A DNA stretch of 53,889 nucleotides from UBA7328 sp002471345 (GTDB lineage Bacteria > Bacteroidota > Bacteroidia > Chitinophagales > Saprospiraceae), in the NCBI GenBank assembly GCA_964011275.1, contig CAXGOB010000029.1:1-53889 (forward strand), read 5' to 3'. Under the pieces are notes generated by a model, which saw nothing but the letters and a program-made list of their open reading frames with translations, searched no databases and was not told the DNA's origin. How positions within the stretch are numbered: position 1 is the stretch's first letter; each line of letters begins with the position of its first letter. Below, piece by piece: positions 45,081-53,889 of this stretch. The position numbers were made by a program, and so were the translations under genes.

Positions 45081-47870
45081 TTACCTTCTTTCTCTAGTGT
45101 CAATGATTATTCCATTCTTCTTTCCAAATCCTGAAAATGAATAACCAAAACTGAGCATAGCATATCTGCCTAGTGAAATAATTCTTTCATCTTGTACAAA
45201 ATTCAGTGCTGTAGTCCTATCTATTCCTTTATTCTGATTAAAAATATCAACAACAGAAAAGGTCAATTGCCCTTTATTATGTTTTAAAAAATTAAATGAT
45301 AGTGAAGCATCCAAAAGCGCTAAATCTGCTGCTCCTCCAAAGGATTCTTCTGGAAATATTTTATAATCGAATGATGTCTTAAATCTCCACTTTTCACCAA
45401 AATCTTTAGATAAATCTGAATAGTAGTTCATATTGAAAAACGATTGATCTAGGTGATCAGATACGGAATACTTACGCACATTGTGACTTACTCTTGCTCC
45501 AACTAAAAAGTCATAATACTTTTTCTTTCTATTCTGTAATGTGATGGTGTAGTCATTATACCATCCAGTAGTTTTATTCTCTTCTCCATTGAGAAAGAGA
45601 ATACCTTTACTGAATACTAAGTTACCTCCAACTTCTGCTTTTAAACCAATGGGTCTGAGTGGGAATCCAAAAGTCAAATAACCACTTGTATTTAAATCAT
45701 AATCTACATTAACTGGTGTCGTAGTTTGGATGAAATTCTCATCTACAATTTGAGCATTTGTGATCTTATTTTTAGTGTACGTAGTATTGAGTCCTATGAA
45801 GAACAAAGTATTTGAAAAGGACGAAAACGTATTATAGTTTAATCGAAATTGATGCCGATATTCTGTTCTTAATTCTGGATTTCCTTGATAAAGGTTTAGT
45901 GGATCAGCATTATTGACTTGAGGTTGTAATTGTTCAAGAGAGGGCTCCCTAATATTTGTAAAATAATTAAACCTGAGACTACTAGATGTGTGAAAATCAT
46001 AGTCAAATCTTAACACGGGTAAAACCGAAAAATAATCTCGACTTAAGTCCACTTCACTTGACCCTATATCACCCTTCTGATCAGAATACTGAAAATTGAG
46101 TCCTAGAGTAAGGTTATACTTCTTCCGGTTCAATTTATAATTCACACCTGCTCTGGAATACAAAAACTGTCTATCAAATCTGTCACTCAAAAATTGATTG
46201 AAAACTCCATCTTCACTACCCATCCTGACTAAATCAAAGAAATCCTTCCGATAATCATTATTTACATTTTGATGATTAAGATTAAATTCTAAGTATCTAC
46301 CTCTTCCCAATGGTTCTGTAAAAGATGCTCTTATACTATAATCCAATGAATTATTTAAAGTCAGTTGCCTTTGTCTTAAAGTATCAAAAGTACTAGTAGC
46401 TCCAGCAAAGAAAGCATTATAAGATTGGATCAGACCAGTGCCATCTTGGTCTCTACTTTTGAGATCTCCATTCAATGAAAATATTCTACCTTTCTTCTTT
46501 AACCTAGCACTGTATGTGCCGTTGGCATTCAAATTAATTCGTTGCCTGTCAGATAAAGAACTAGACATTGTTTGATTCTGTAGCGCTACTGAATTAAGTA
46601 CTCTATTGAGTTCAACAGATGAACTACCATCACCATAAATCAATCTTCCACCTATAGTCAATCGGTAGCTTGAATCCCTCTTTTGTTTATATTTTAGATT
46701 GAGTGTATGTCCACTATTGAGCATATTTTGAACAGAGTTCTCATCAGTTTCATAGGTGTCTTCATTGAGAATGTTTTGGCGAAAAGTAGTTTTATCTATA
46801 TCATTATCTAATCTGGTGTAGAAATAACTTGCTGACAAATCACTATTACCCGAAAGGTCATAGTTATAATTAACTCCTCCTGAAATAGTATTCATGAAGC
46901 CTTGATCCATATTCTGCCCTAATGCGATTCCCACATCATTAGAATTCAATTCTATACGCCCACCAGATCCACCCATAGCCCCTAGACCACCCATAAAATC
47001 AATATAATCCATGATCGAAAAGCCTTGAGCATTTATATTATTAGCAGTACCAATTGCTGTCCAGGTAGCATCTCCTTTAAAACTATTTACATTGAATTTT
47101 GCATCAAATCTATCTTCTGTTCCATATCCTCCTTTTCCATTACCAAAAAATCCTTTCTTTTTATCTTCTTTCAAAGACAGATTAATAGTCTTTTGCTCCA
47201 TTCCATCATCTATACCTGAGAATTCTGCCATCTCCGACTTTTTGTCAAATACCTCAACTTTATCGACGGCATCAGCAGGGAGGTTTCTAGTTGCAATTGT
47301 AGGATCATTTCCAAAAAACTCCTTTCCTTCCACAAGTACCTTCCCAACATCTTCTCCTTGAGCTTTAATACTTCCATCTTTGGCCACCTCTACACCAGGT
47401 AATCTTTTGAGCAAATCTTCTACAGCTTCATGAGCCTTCACATTGAATGCATCAGCATTATACTGGAGTGTATCGTTTTTCATTTTAAGAGGTACATGGT
47501 CAGCTGTAATAACCACCTCATCTAATTTCATTTGACCTTCTTTTAATACGATATCGGGAATCCTTTTTGATTCGCCTTTAATCACATTTATATCAGAATA
47601 GGAATCCAGATAACCTAAGAAACTCACTTGTAATGTAAAAGCTCCTTCTTTCAAATTTTCTATCCTAAATCTCCCTTGCACATCTGTGAGGGCGAAACCA
47701 CCCATGACAGAATCTGCAGAAGAGAGCGCAATAATGCTTGCTGATGCTAAAGGTGAGTTTTGTTCATCAAGGACTACACCTTGAACAGATTGAGCATTGG
47801 ACTCTACCATAGCTATGCATATGCATAGCCATAGCAGAATCACTTGGAGTCGTGAAGTAAACTTTTTCAT
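45081..47870 (-). CDS. Large outer-membrane beta-barrel protein (TonB-receptor-like, OMP_b-brl_3 type)
   Basis: A 929-residue protein; I start at the ATG at 47870 (MKKFTSRLQVILLWLCICIA, a signal peptide), not 16 codons earlier. A carboxypeptidase-regulatory-like domain (about 27-115; VQGVVLDEQNSPLASASIIA) is followed by a short plug-like region (LKMKNDTLQYNADAFNVKAH, LLKRLPGVEVAKDGSIKAQG) and a long barrel ending with MLSFGYSFSG. This group resembles TonB receptors but has a reduced plug. It follows the GLPGLI gene after about 180 bases on the same strand; GLPGLI and such barrels are a recurring pair in Bacteroidota. Function unknown. Confidence 0.92.
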   Translation of the reverse strand: MKKFTSRLQVILLWLCICIAMVESNAQSVQGVVLDEQNSPLASASIIALSSADSVMGGFALTDVQGRFRIENLKEGAFTLQVSFLGYLDSYSDINVIKGESKRIPDIVLKEGQMKLDEVVITADHVPLKMKNDTLQYNADAFNVKAHEAVEDLLKRLPGVEVAKDGSIKAQGEDVGKVLVEGKEFFGNDPTIATRNLPADAVDKVEVFDKKSEMAEFSGIDDGMEQKTINLSLKEDKKKGFFGNGKGGYGTEDRFDAKFNVNSFKGDATWTAIGTANNINAQGFSIMDYIDFMGGLGAMGGSGGRIELNSNDVGIALGQNMDQGFMNTISGGVNYNYDLSGNSDLSASYFYTRLDNDIDKTTFRQNILNEDTYETDENSVQNMLNSGHTLNLKYKQKRDSSYRLTIGGRLIYGDGSSSVELNRVLNSVALQNQTMSSSLSDRQRINLNANGTYSARLKKKGRIFSLNGDLKSRDQDGTGLIQSYNAFFAGATSTFDTLRQRQLTLNNSLDYSIRASFTEPLGRGRYLEFNLNHQNVNNDYRKDFFDLVRMGSEDGVFNQFLSDRFDRQFLYSRAGVNYKLNRKKYNLTLGLNFQYSDQKGDIGSSEVDLSRDYFSVLPVLRFDYDFHTSSSLRFNYFTNIREPSLEQLQPQVNNADPLNLYQGNPELRTEYRHQFRLNYNTFSSFSNTLFFIGLNTTYTKNKITNAQIVDENFIQTTTPVNVDYDLNTSGYLTFGFPLRPIGLKAEVGGNLVFSKGILFLNGEENKTTGWYNDYTITLQNRKKKYYDFLVGARVSHNVRKYSVSDHLDQSFFNMNYYSDLSKDFGEKWRFKTSFDYKIFPEESFGGAADLALLDASLSFNFLKHNKGQLTFSVVDIFNQNKGIDRTTALNFVQDERIISLGRYAMLSFGYSFSGFGKKNGIIIDTRERR

Positions 47871-47931
47871 GATGACGTTTTTGCTGTGTGTGATAGTAAT
47901 TGAAAATATTGTCTCCATTCACTCCTCCGAC

Positions 47932-47947
47932 CTCTTCACTTGAAGAG
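47932..47947. repeat. Short palindrome between the GLPGLI and barrel genes
   Basis: CTCTTCA and TGAAGAG are perfect 7-bp arms separated by CT. It lies about 60 bases upstream of the barrel gene's start. There is no T-run, so it could be an operator or an RNA hairpin. Confidence 0.4.
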
Positions 47948-48051
47948 CATGTTTCTTCAAATATGAAATCTTCATGTGTGGATTTGCCTATTATGCTTAT
48001 TAGATGAAGGAGAGAAAGTGTCCTCCATTATATGAGATGTTACTTTTGTAA

Positions 48052-48807
48052 TTAATTTCTGATAATCATTCTTACTCCAGGCCCTCCATTAACGCTTTCC
48101 ATCTCGTCCATTTTCTCTTTTTCAATAGCCTTAAATTTGGTTCTGTTAACCTTCTTACCTTTTTCAGGAATGACCATGTCAGCTCCATCAATGGCACCCA
48201 TAGATATCTCTTTAGCTACTATTTCTCTATTTCCATCTTCTACTTCTATCATTAATATAGCACCGGGCAATCCATTATATTGATTAGGTCCTATACCTAA
48301 AGGAATTTGGGGAGAAAACCATGCCGTAACTGTATGTTCATCGTCTTCTGCTGTAGCTTTCATGCATTGGTAATCCAATATTTGTCGCCTTTCTGAAGTT
48401 ACCTTCCAATCATACTTTTTAAGTTCATCATGAATCAAGAATGTCTTACCCATTAGTTCTTGCTGAGCTACTATTTTTCCTAAATTATAATCAGAAAATG
48501 TTCTATTATCGGGTTCATGGATTTTCATTTTGAAAACTGATGACTGATGTTCACCTTCAATACTTCCTTCATTTTCATAGTTCATTGCCTTTTGAATTTT
48601 ATACAATGATTTACCATCTTTGAAAATTAGCTTTTTCTCAGAGGAGCGGCTTTTAGGCATATCTTTAAACATGTCCTCCATACCTTCTGGTGCTTCAAAA
48701 TCAAAGCTTACTGACTCAGTATATATGATAGTACCTTCCTGTTGGGATACCAAGAAAAAAGGGCTGATCAAAAAGGCAATCAACAAAGTATTTTTTATGT
48801 ATTTCAT
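48052..48807 (-). CDS. GLPGLI-family exported protein
   Basis: A 251-residue protein with a signal peptide (MKYIKNTLLIAFLISPFFLV). The family signature is visible as NQYNGLPGAILMIEVEDGN at about 197-215, with YKIQKAMNYENEG, ILDYQCMKATAEDDEHTVTA and AWFSPQIPLGIGPNQ before it. Family function is unknown. It is divergent from a histidine kinase gene across a 140-base region that holds a tandem repeat and a good -7 box on each strand, so the two-component system probably controls it. The barrel gene follows. Confidence 0.95.
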   Translation of the reverse strand: MKYIKNTLLIAFLISPFFLVSQQEGTIIYTESVSFDFEAPEGMEDMFKDMPKSRSSEKKLIFKDGKSLYKIQKAMNYENEGSIEGEHQSSVFKMKIHEPDNRTFSDYNLGKIVAQQELMGKTFLIHDELKKYDWKVTSERRQILDYQCMKATAEDDEHTVTAWFSPQIPLGIGPNQYNGLPGAILMIEVEDGNREIVAKEISMGAIDGADMVIPEKGKKVNRTKFKAIEKEKMDEMESVNGGPGVRMIIRN

Positions 48808-48824
48808 GTTTTATAAATTTTTTC

Positions 48825-48832
48825 CAAAGCTA
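48825..48832 (-). promoter_or_regulatory. -7 box for the GLPGLI gene
   Basis: On the minus strand the site reads TAGCTTTG, a full match to the Bacteroidota -7 consensus TAnnTTTG, 18 bases upstream of the start codon. No TTG -33 element stands at the right distance, as in activator-dependent promoters. Confidence 0.5.
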
Positions 48833-48870
48833 TTCTGACTTCACCCTAATCTGAGTTAACCAATGTAGAT

Positions 48871-48890
48871 TTAAGGTTAATTAAGGTTAA
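48871..48890 (+). repeat. Perfect tandem 10-bp repeat, likely response-regulator operator
   Basis: TTAAGGTTAA occurs twice head-to-tail, exactly one helical turn apart. An inverted GGTTAAC lies at 48855-48861. The repeat sits 38 bases behind the GLPGLI -7 box and 28 bases behind that of the kinase gene, positions usual for OmpR/PhoB-type activators. Confidence 0.65.
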
Positions 48891-48918
48891 TCAGAGAATA
48901 TTGGACTTTTCTTTAGCC

Positions 48919-48926
48919 TATGTTTG
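48919..48926 (+). promoter_or_regulatory. -7 box for the kinase/response-regulator operon
   Basis: TATGTTTG fully matches TAnnTTTG. A TTG at 48901 is 15 bases upstream, shorter than usual. Transcription would begin near 48933, which rules out the TTG codon at 48924 as the kinase start and favours the one at 48948. Confidence 0.55.
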
Positions 48927-48947
48927 TATGGCACTATTCACAGAGAC

Positions 48948-50372
48948 TTGAAACTGAACAAAGAAATTTCACTTGTAATGCTAGCCTTGATATTTTTAGG
49001 CGCGCTCATAGGGCTCTGGTGGCACTCTGTCTATCAGGACGAGGTGGACTCTATTAAAAATCAGACTGATTTAGTCTTCTTTAGAGCACTAGAAGAGGCC
49101 GAAAAGAACTTGGTGCTAAAAAGATCAAAACTACCTATCGATCACTTTTCTAACTCATTCCATTCAACAACCAACTTTCCTGATGGCATACATGACAGTC
49201 TGAAATCGACAGAAATGGTAGTCATCAAAATGAGGATAGATTCTTCAGACGAAAATGAAAAGATAAATCTGAGTGAACTTTTTGGAGTGCCTAATACTCC
49301 TAGTGATACAAGCACATCCATTACTATCTCAGTCAACTCCGAGACTTCAACTGTAAAAATTGGAGAAGATGGTACATATACTGTAGATGTAGACTCAGCA
49401 CGCTTAAAATTGAGTGATTTTTTTACCACTGGATTAGAAGACTCTGATTTGAGCAATTTAAATTTTAAGGTTTTAAAAAAAGGAATGGATTCAAGTTTCA
49501 ATGCTGCATTCATTACTGAGATAGGGAAAGTGGGTAATACCTTTTTAGATGGCGGTGAATTTTTAGCTGCAGTAGATTATCACCCTAGCTTGATATTGAA
49601 GAGCATGGTGCCAGAACTATTTTTTGGGGTATTTCTCTTTTTACTTGTGGGCGGTGCATTTTTCCTGATTCTTAAAAACTTAAGAAATGCAAAGCAATAT
49701 GCTCAGCTAAAAGATGATTTTGTAAGCAACATGACCCACGAACTCAAAACACCTATTAGTGTTGTTAATGTCGCTATTGAAGCACTATCAGATTTCAATG
49801 TATTAAATAATGAAAAAAAGAGCGGAAACTATCTTTCAATTTCTAAAAGAGAATTAAAGAAGTTAGATCAATTAGTCGATAAAATATTGACGATTAATAA
49901 GGATAACAATGATGTATTAGAAGCACCAGAAAAATTAGACATTGCGTTAGCATTAGATTCTATATTCAAGGAGTTTGAAGTATATAAATCTAGACTTTTA
50001 TCCAAAGTGAGCACAAATGAAATGATAGTAAATATGCCATCTATTCATTTCAAAAGTGCATTAAGTAGTATTATAGACAATGCTTTCAAATACGGGTCAG
50101 ATACAGGAATTGTTGAAGTAGATGCAAATCAAAAAGATCACGAAGTCGTCATTAGAATAACTAATACCGGAAATGAAATTTCTGATAAAGACATAAAAAG
50201 GATATTCGAAAAATTCTATAGAGTTCCTAATCAGGACATTCATAATGTAAAAGGTCATGGACTAGGTCTTTATTATGCTAACAAACATATCAATGCTGCA
50301 GGAGGGAAAATATCAGTAGAATCGTCTAATCAATCTTGTTCTTTTTCTATAAACCTACCCCTTTCTCAATGA
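48948..50372 (+). CDS. Sensor histidine kinase
   Basis: A 474-residue kinase using a TTG start (MKLNKEISLVMLALIFLGAL); the earlier TTG at 48924 lies inside the -7 box. Order: membrane helix (about 8-25), a periplasmic sensor of about 195 residues with no recognised fold and many Asp/Ser, a second helix (about 223-242), then HisKA with His264 in FVSNMTHELKTPISVVN. The HATPase domain has the N box SIIDNAFKYGSDTG, and a G box, GHGLGLYYANKHINAAGGKI. No HAMP domain. Its stop overlaps the regulator start (ATGA). The target genes are probably the divergent GLPGLI and barrel genes and its own operon. The ligand is unknown. Confidence 0.93.
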   Translation: MKLNKEISLVMLALIFLGALIGLWWHSVYQDEVDSIKNQTDLVFFRALEEAEKNLVLKRSKLPIDHFSNSFHSTTNFPDGIHDSLKSTEMVVIKMRIDSSDENEKINLSELFGVPNTPSDTSTSITISVNSETSTVKIGEDGTYTVDVDSARLKLSDFFTTGLEDSDLSNLNFKVLKKGMDSSFNAAFITEIGKVGNTFLDGGEFLAAVDYHPSLILKSMVPELFFGVFLFLLVGGAFFLILKNLRNAKQYAQLKDDFVSNMTHELKTPISVVNVAIEALSDFNVLNNEKKSGNYLSISKRELKKLDQLVDKILTINKDNNDVLEAPEKLDIALALDSIFKEFEVYKSRLLSKVSTNEMIVNMPSIHFKSALSSIIDNAFKYGSDTGIVEVDANQKDHEVVIRITNTGNEISDKDIKRIFEKFYRVPNQDIHNVKGHGLGLYYANKHINAAGGKISVESSNQSCSFSINLPLSQ

Positions 50373-51049
50373 GCATCAATGTCCTGTACGTAGAAGATGA
50401 GCCTGCCCTGGCACAAATTGTCTCAGAAAGTTTACAAACTAGAGGGTATGATGTAGAAGTGGCTACTGATGGTCAAAGTGCTTTTGATACATTTAAACAA
50501 GGTGCTTTTGACATCTGTGTATTAGATATCATGTTGCCAAAAATGGATGGATATCAATTGGCAGCATTAATTAAAGAAATTGACCCTATTATACCTATCA
50601 TATTTCTCACTGCTAAAACTCAAACTAAAGATGTCATCAAGGGGTTTGAAGTTGGGGGAAGAGATTATTTGAGGAAGCCTTTCAGTATGGAAGAGTTAAT
50701 CGTGAGAATCAATAACCTAATTCAGTCCTCACCAATTCAAAAAGAAAATGTTGATCGTTTCGATCTAGGTAAATGGACATTCTATCCTAGTAAATATGAA
50801 ATCATATATAATGATTCATCAATGGATCTATCAGAAAGAGAATCTCGAGTTCTTCATTTGCTTTGTCAGCATATGAACTCGACATGCCCTCGCAAAGAAA
50901 TCTTGATGAATGTATGGGGTGATGACTCTTTTTATCATTCAAGGAATCTAGATGTATACATCAATAAATTGAGAAAACGCTTTAAGGAGGATTACTCTAT
51001 AGAAATTATGACACTTAAAGGCGTAGGATATGTATTTAAGGTGAAATGA
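50369..51049 (+). CDS. OmpR/PhoB-family response regulator
   Basis: A 226-residue regulator starting at the ATG at 50369, which overlaps the kinase stop. Receiver: acidic pair and phospho-acceptor Asp53 in FDICVLDIMLPKMDGYQLAA, Thr in IIFLTAKTQTKDVIKGFEVG, Lys in GRDYLRKPFSMEEL. The C-terminal winged helix (about 130-225) has LSERESRVLHLLCQHMNSTC, RNLDVYINKLRKRF and TLKGVGYVFKVK. Phosphorylated by the kinase encoded just upstream, it should bind direct repeats; the tandem TTAAGGTTAA in front of the operon is the obvious candidate, implying autoregulation. Confidence 0.96.
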   Translation: MSINVLYVEDEPALAQIVSESLQTRGYDVEVATDGQSAFDTFKQGAFDICVLDIMLPKMDGYQLAALIKEIDPIIPIIFLTAKTQTKDVIKGFEVGGRDYLRKPFSMEELIVRINNLIQSSPIQKENVDRFDLGKWTFYPSKYEIIYNDSSMDLSERESRVLHLLCQHMNSTCPRKEILMNVWGDDSFYHSRNLDVYINKLRKRFKEDYSIEIMTLKGVGYVFKVK

Positions 51050-51467
51050 ATTCTTAACTTCCTACATTTTCACAGGGTATTCTAAATTCTTATAGAAGAA
51101 GATTTCTTTTGCTTTCACCTTCCAAAGATTTAAAATTCAGAATTCTTCTATTGGGGAGTATAAGATGGCAACATATAAAAAGTAGGATTTTCACATCGGT
51201 ATATTCTTAAAAATTGATCTTCCTTTGATACTATAACCCAAAGAATGCCTAAATGGTTGATGTTAAAACCATGCCTTGTCAATTATAACTTATAAATCCT
51301 GGATGAATGAACAAGGATTAAAAAAATATCAGAATAAAAGATAAGCTGCCTTGCTACTGACGCAAAAGGGTTTAATCTTTAACATGTCACGATTCTTCAT
51401 TAAAGGAACATATTACATCTAAAGGTAGATATAAAGAAAATTGAGATGTAATCATATTTAAATCAAG
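51050..51467. other. Intergenic region between the two-component operon and the TolC fusion gene
   Basis: These 418 AT-rich bases hold no frame worth calling and no clear terminator for the upstream operon. The promoter of the gene at 51468 should be in the right half; a TTG at 51351 with a poor TA-rich box about 20 bases later is the best, but weak, candidate. Confidence 0.55.
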
Positions 51468-53801
51468 ATGCTGAATTATTTAAAAGTTAGTCTTTTGCTA
51501 CTTCTATTGATGATAGGGTTGAATAGTCTTATTTCTCAGTCCATTAATATTGGGATAATTTATGATGAGGTATCAGATAGTGATTTAGAAATAGAATACG
51601 AAGGCAACCTTAAGGAAGAGATTTTTCAACTTTTACATCATCGATATGAAATACAATTCAATTCATATTTTGGATCTAAAGAAGGAACAGATTATAATAC
51701 TGCCTTTACTGAGGCATATTTGAAAAACGATGTTGTCATTGCCTTAGGTAACCTTAGTTCTAACTATGCAATTACAAGGAATGACTTTCCTAAACCTACT
51801 ATTAGTGCTATAGTCCTTGATTCTGAATTACAAGGGCTTATTAAGACAGAAAATGGCACTTCTGGTATAAATAATTTTACTTATACCAAGTCTCCATTTG
51901 ACATAGAAAGAGACTTAAACATACTATATGAAATCTATCCTTTTGATCACCTTGAGGTAATAACTGAAGAAGGAACCATTGGCGAAGTTTCATTTATGAA
52001 ACAGCTTTTTGCTAATTATTTAAAAGGTAAAGATGTAACCGTTGATCATATTTATTACAAAACTCAAATAGCCGATCACTTTAATGATATGGAGGGTGCT
52101 AAAGTGGCAGTATATGCATTACCCTATCTAGGAAGTGATGAAAATTTAGTTCAATCAATTTTTCAAACTATAAATGATAACAAAGTTCCTTCAGCTGCAT
52201 TATTTGGAGAAGAATATATACAAAATGGAGCACTGGCCGCATATGAGACTGGAGGAAACCTTCAGAAGATACCACGGCGGATTGCCCTTTCTCTAATGAA
52301 AATATTGGAAGGTCAAAATGCAGCTGATCTATCTGTAGAAATGCGGTCTTTTGGAGAAAACCTAATGATCAATATGGAAACGGCTCGACAAATTGGAGTC
52401 TATCCTAATTTTGACATCATGAATTCAGCAACATTAATAAATCTCGAAAACATCCAAACTGACAATAAAATAAATCTACAGCAAGCTCTAGGAATTGCTC
52501 TTAACAAGAATCTGTCAATAAAAATAGAAGAAGCAGATATACAGATTGCTGATACCGAAACAAGTATAGCTAAGTCAGAATTATTACCACAAGTAGATGT
52601 TTCTTCAACTTTTTTAGTCAAAGATGAAATATCGACTTTAGCTTCTCAAGGTGCCCAAGGAAGAGCAAACTGGATATTTAGCGGAAATCTTTCTCAAATA
52701 ATATTTGCAGAACCTGCATTAGCTAATGTTGCTATCCAGAAATTGCTCAAAAAGAATGAAGAGTCTCAGTATTATCAAACACAATTAGATGTTGTCATTG
52801 ACGTAGCCACAGCCTATATGAATATTCTTTTTGCTAAAAGCAATCTTAACATTCAACAACAAAACGTAGAGCGGAATAAAGACAATTTTGACATATCTAA
52901 AACCAAACAAGCCATCGGCCATCTTGGAGTAACTGATATCAATAGATGGGAAGCAGAATTGGCCAATTCAAATATCAGCCTAAATGATGCATATGCAAGT
53001 CTGCGACAAGCAAAATTTAGACTCAATCAACTATTGAATCATCCAATAAACGAGGCTATTGAAATAGAAGAAGCTACTTTATTGAGTACAAGCTTACTCA
53101 TAACAGACGGACGCATAGCTTTTATAGACGACTATGGAGCTTTAAATAAATTTTCTGATTTTCTAGTAGATTTTGCATTAGACAACCTTCCAGAACTTAC
53201 CCAAGTGGATCTAGGTTTAGAAATAGAAAAACGTCTTCAACTTTCACGGGAGAGAGCTATGTATTTGCCTACTCTAGGCCTTTCTGGATCTTCAAATAGA
53301 ATTGCAACTAGAATAAATATTCCCGATGGCTTACCTGAAAGAGATAATAGTACCACTTGGGAAATCGCTCTAGGGCTTAAGTATCCCATATTTCAAGGAA
53401 ATAATCGAAAGAAATTGATTGAACAGTCAAAACTTAACATCGATCAATTAAAAAACACGAGAAAGAATGTTGAAAATCAGTTAGAGCTTCTTATAAGATC
53501 AAATTTAGAAAATGTAGGTGCTTCGTTTTCTAGAATGGAATTATCTCAAAAGGCTGCTGATGCTTCGCGCAAAAACTACGAGATAGTTCAAGACGCTTAT
53601 TCAGCTGGACAAACAAACATTACTAACCTAATAGATGCTCAGAATAATGCTTTAGCTACGGATTTAAATTCTACAAATGCCATTTTCACTTTCATATTAG
53701 ATTTTCTGAATTTAGAAAGATCGATTGGTGTATTTAGTTTTTTATCAACACAAGAAGAAAAAGATGATTTTTTCACTAGAGCACAAACATATCTGAAATA
53801 A
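51468..53801 (+). CDS. TolC-family outer-membrane efflux protein with N-terminal ABC-type substrate-binding domain
   Basis: A 777-residue exported protein. After a signal peptide (MLNYLKVSLLLLLLMIGLNS) residues ~25-325 look like a periplasmic binding protein of the TrpX/ABC_sub_bind type: INIGIIYDEVSDSD, DHLEVITEEGTIGEVSFMKQ, VPSAALFGEEYIQNGALAAY, and the closing RIALSLMKILEGQNAADLSV with MINMETARQIGVYPNF. Residues ~338-777 are a full TolC-type outer-membrane factor (LQQALGIALNKNLSIKIEEA, the long helix AYMNILFAKSNLNIQQQNVE, and SRKNYEIVQDAYSAGQTNIT). Ordinary TolC proteins lack the first domain. The next gene starts 1 base after the stop and is probably part of the same export system. Confidence 0.85.
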   Translation: MLNYLKVSLLLLLLMIGLNSLISQSINIGIIYDEVSDSDLEIEYEGNLKEEIFQLLHHRYEIQFNSYFGSKEGTDYNTAFTEAYLKNDVVIALGNLSSNYAITRNDFPKPTISAIVLDSELQGLIKTENGTSGINNFTYTKSPFDIERDLNILYEIYPFDHLEVITEEGTIGEVSFMKQLFANYLKGKDVTVDHIYYKTQIADHFNDMEGAKVAVYALPYLGSDENLVQSIFQTINDNKVPSAALFGEEYIQNGALAAYETGGNLQKIPRRIALSLMKILEGQNAADLSVEMRSFGENLMINMETARQIGVYPNFDIMNSATLINLENIQTDNKINLQQALGIALNKNLSIKIEEADIQIADTETSIAKSELLPQVDVSSTFLVKDEISTLASQGAQGRANWIFSGNLSQIIFAEPALANVAIQKLLKKNEESQYYQTQLDVVIDVATAYMNILFAKSNLNIQQQNVERNKDNFDISKTKQAIGHLGVTDINRWEAELANSNISLNDAYASLRQAKFRLNQLLNHPINEAIEIEEATLLSTSLLITDGRIAFIDDYGALNKFSDFLVDFALDNLPELTQVDLGLEIEKRLQLSRERAMYLPTLGLSGSSNRIATRINIPDGLPERDNSTTWEIALGLKYPIFQGNNRKKLIEQSKLNIDQLKNTRKNVENQLELLIRSNLENVGASFSRMELSQKAADASRKNYEIVQDAYSAGQTNITNLIDAQNNALATDLNSTNAIFTFILDFLNLERSIGVFSFLSTQEEKDDFFTRAQTYLK

Positions 53802-53802
53802 G

Positions 53803-53889
53803 ATGGCAATTATGCAAAGAATACTAAACAATAGAATACACAAAAGCTCTTTGATAACAAATAAATTTTTGTACGCAGTGATTATTGGG
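53803..53889 (+). CDS. 5' end of the next gene in the TolC operon (cut by window edge)
   Basis: The ATG at 53803 opens 29 codons in frame to the window end (MAIMQRILNNRIHKSSLITN and then a hydrophobic FLYAVIIG). The frame begins 1 base after the TolC-fusion stop, so co-expression is very likely. The hydrophobic stretch at the edge suggests an N-terminal membrane segment. By context it could be a periplasmic adaptor or a pump subunit, but too little is visible to say. Confidence 0.6.
   Translation, partial: MAIMQRILNNRIHKSSLITNKFLYAVIIG

Noticed and set aside
48924..48926. TTG at 48924 as the histidine kinase start
   Set aside because: It lies within a perfect -7 box; the TTG at 48948 gives the usual short basic lead before the first membrane helix.

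Overview
The window is about 36% GC by eye and reads as a chromosome piece from a free-living Bacteroidota bacterium, most likely a Saprospiria-type (Lewinella/Portibacter-like) lineage. The reasons are a TonB receptor with a carboxypeptidase-regulatory N-terminus, GLPGLI, DUF5686, DUF2147 and DUF6090 proteins, a type IX secretion (T9SS) type A sorting domain, dockerin/cohesin-like surface proteins, LVIVD lipoproteins, three ECF sigma factors, and -7 boxes of the TAnnTTTG type. I saw no tRNA, rRNA, CRISPR array, insertion sequence or phage gene.

Layout. 0-8 kb: 5' part of a TonB receptor (minus strand), a MobA-like nucleotidyltransferase with a degenerate P-loop-like front half, a DM13/dockerin surface protein, DUF2147 and DUF5686. 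8-11.4 kb (minus): ECF sigma, FecR-type anti-sigma, then two alpha/beta hydrolases. 11.8-13.8 kb: groES-groEL with a clear terminator. 14-21 kb: a DUF6090 gene, an S9 peptidase, then three genes with interrupted frames (a second DUF6090 gene, a flavin amine oxidase and a LytTR response regulator) plus one intact small outer-membrane protein. 21.3-25.3 kb: surface lipoprotein, outer-membrane protein, ECF sigma, and a protein with an inner-membrane helix, a low-complexity linker and a C-terminal beta-barrel. 25.4-34.2 kb: mixed metabolic and secreted genes (DinB-like, isochorismatase-like, DUF1080, serine hydrolase, a frameshifted unknown, fasciclin, PhzF, DinB-like, ferritin). 34.5-40.8 kb: a second operon of the same design (lipoprotein, ECF sigma, helix-linker-barrel protein, T9SS-sorted cohesin/dockerin-like cargo) ending at a terminator. 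41-45 kb: phytanoyl-CoA-type dioxygenase, a two-gene molybdenum hydroxylase, and PhnA. 45-51 kb: a GLPGLI and large outer-membrane beta-barrel pair divergent from a histidine kinase/response regulator pair. 51.5 kb to the end: a substrate-binding-domain/TolC fusion and the start of the next gene.

Most interesting points. (1) Two sigma operons in which the probable anti-sigma factor appears to span both membranes. They resemble the Das/Dma (dual membrane-spanning anti-sigma) systems known from Bacteroides thetaiotaomicron, but here each is embedded with its own surface cargo. (2) A tandem 10-bp repeat lies between two good -7 boxes in the divergent GLPGLI / two-component intergenic region and looks like an operator. 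(3) Four genes between 17.5 and 29.8 kb carry a single stop or frameshift in an otherwise intact frame. (4) An ABC-type substrate-binding domain is fused to TolC.

All family names come from reading the sequence and from memory of the families; no database search was run.
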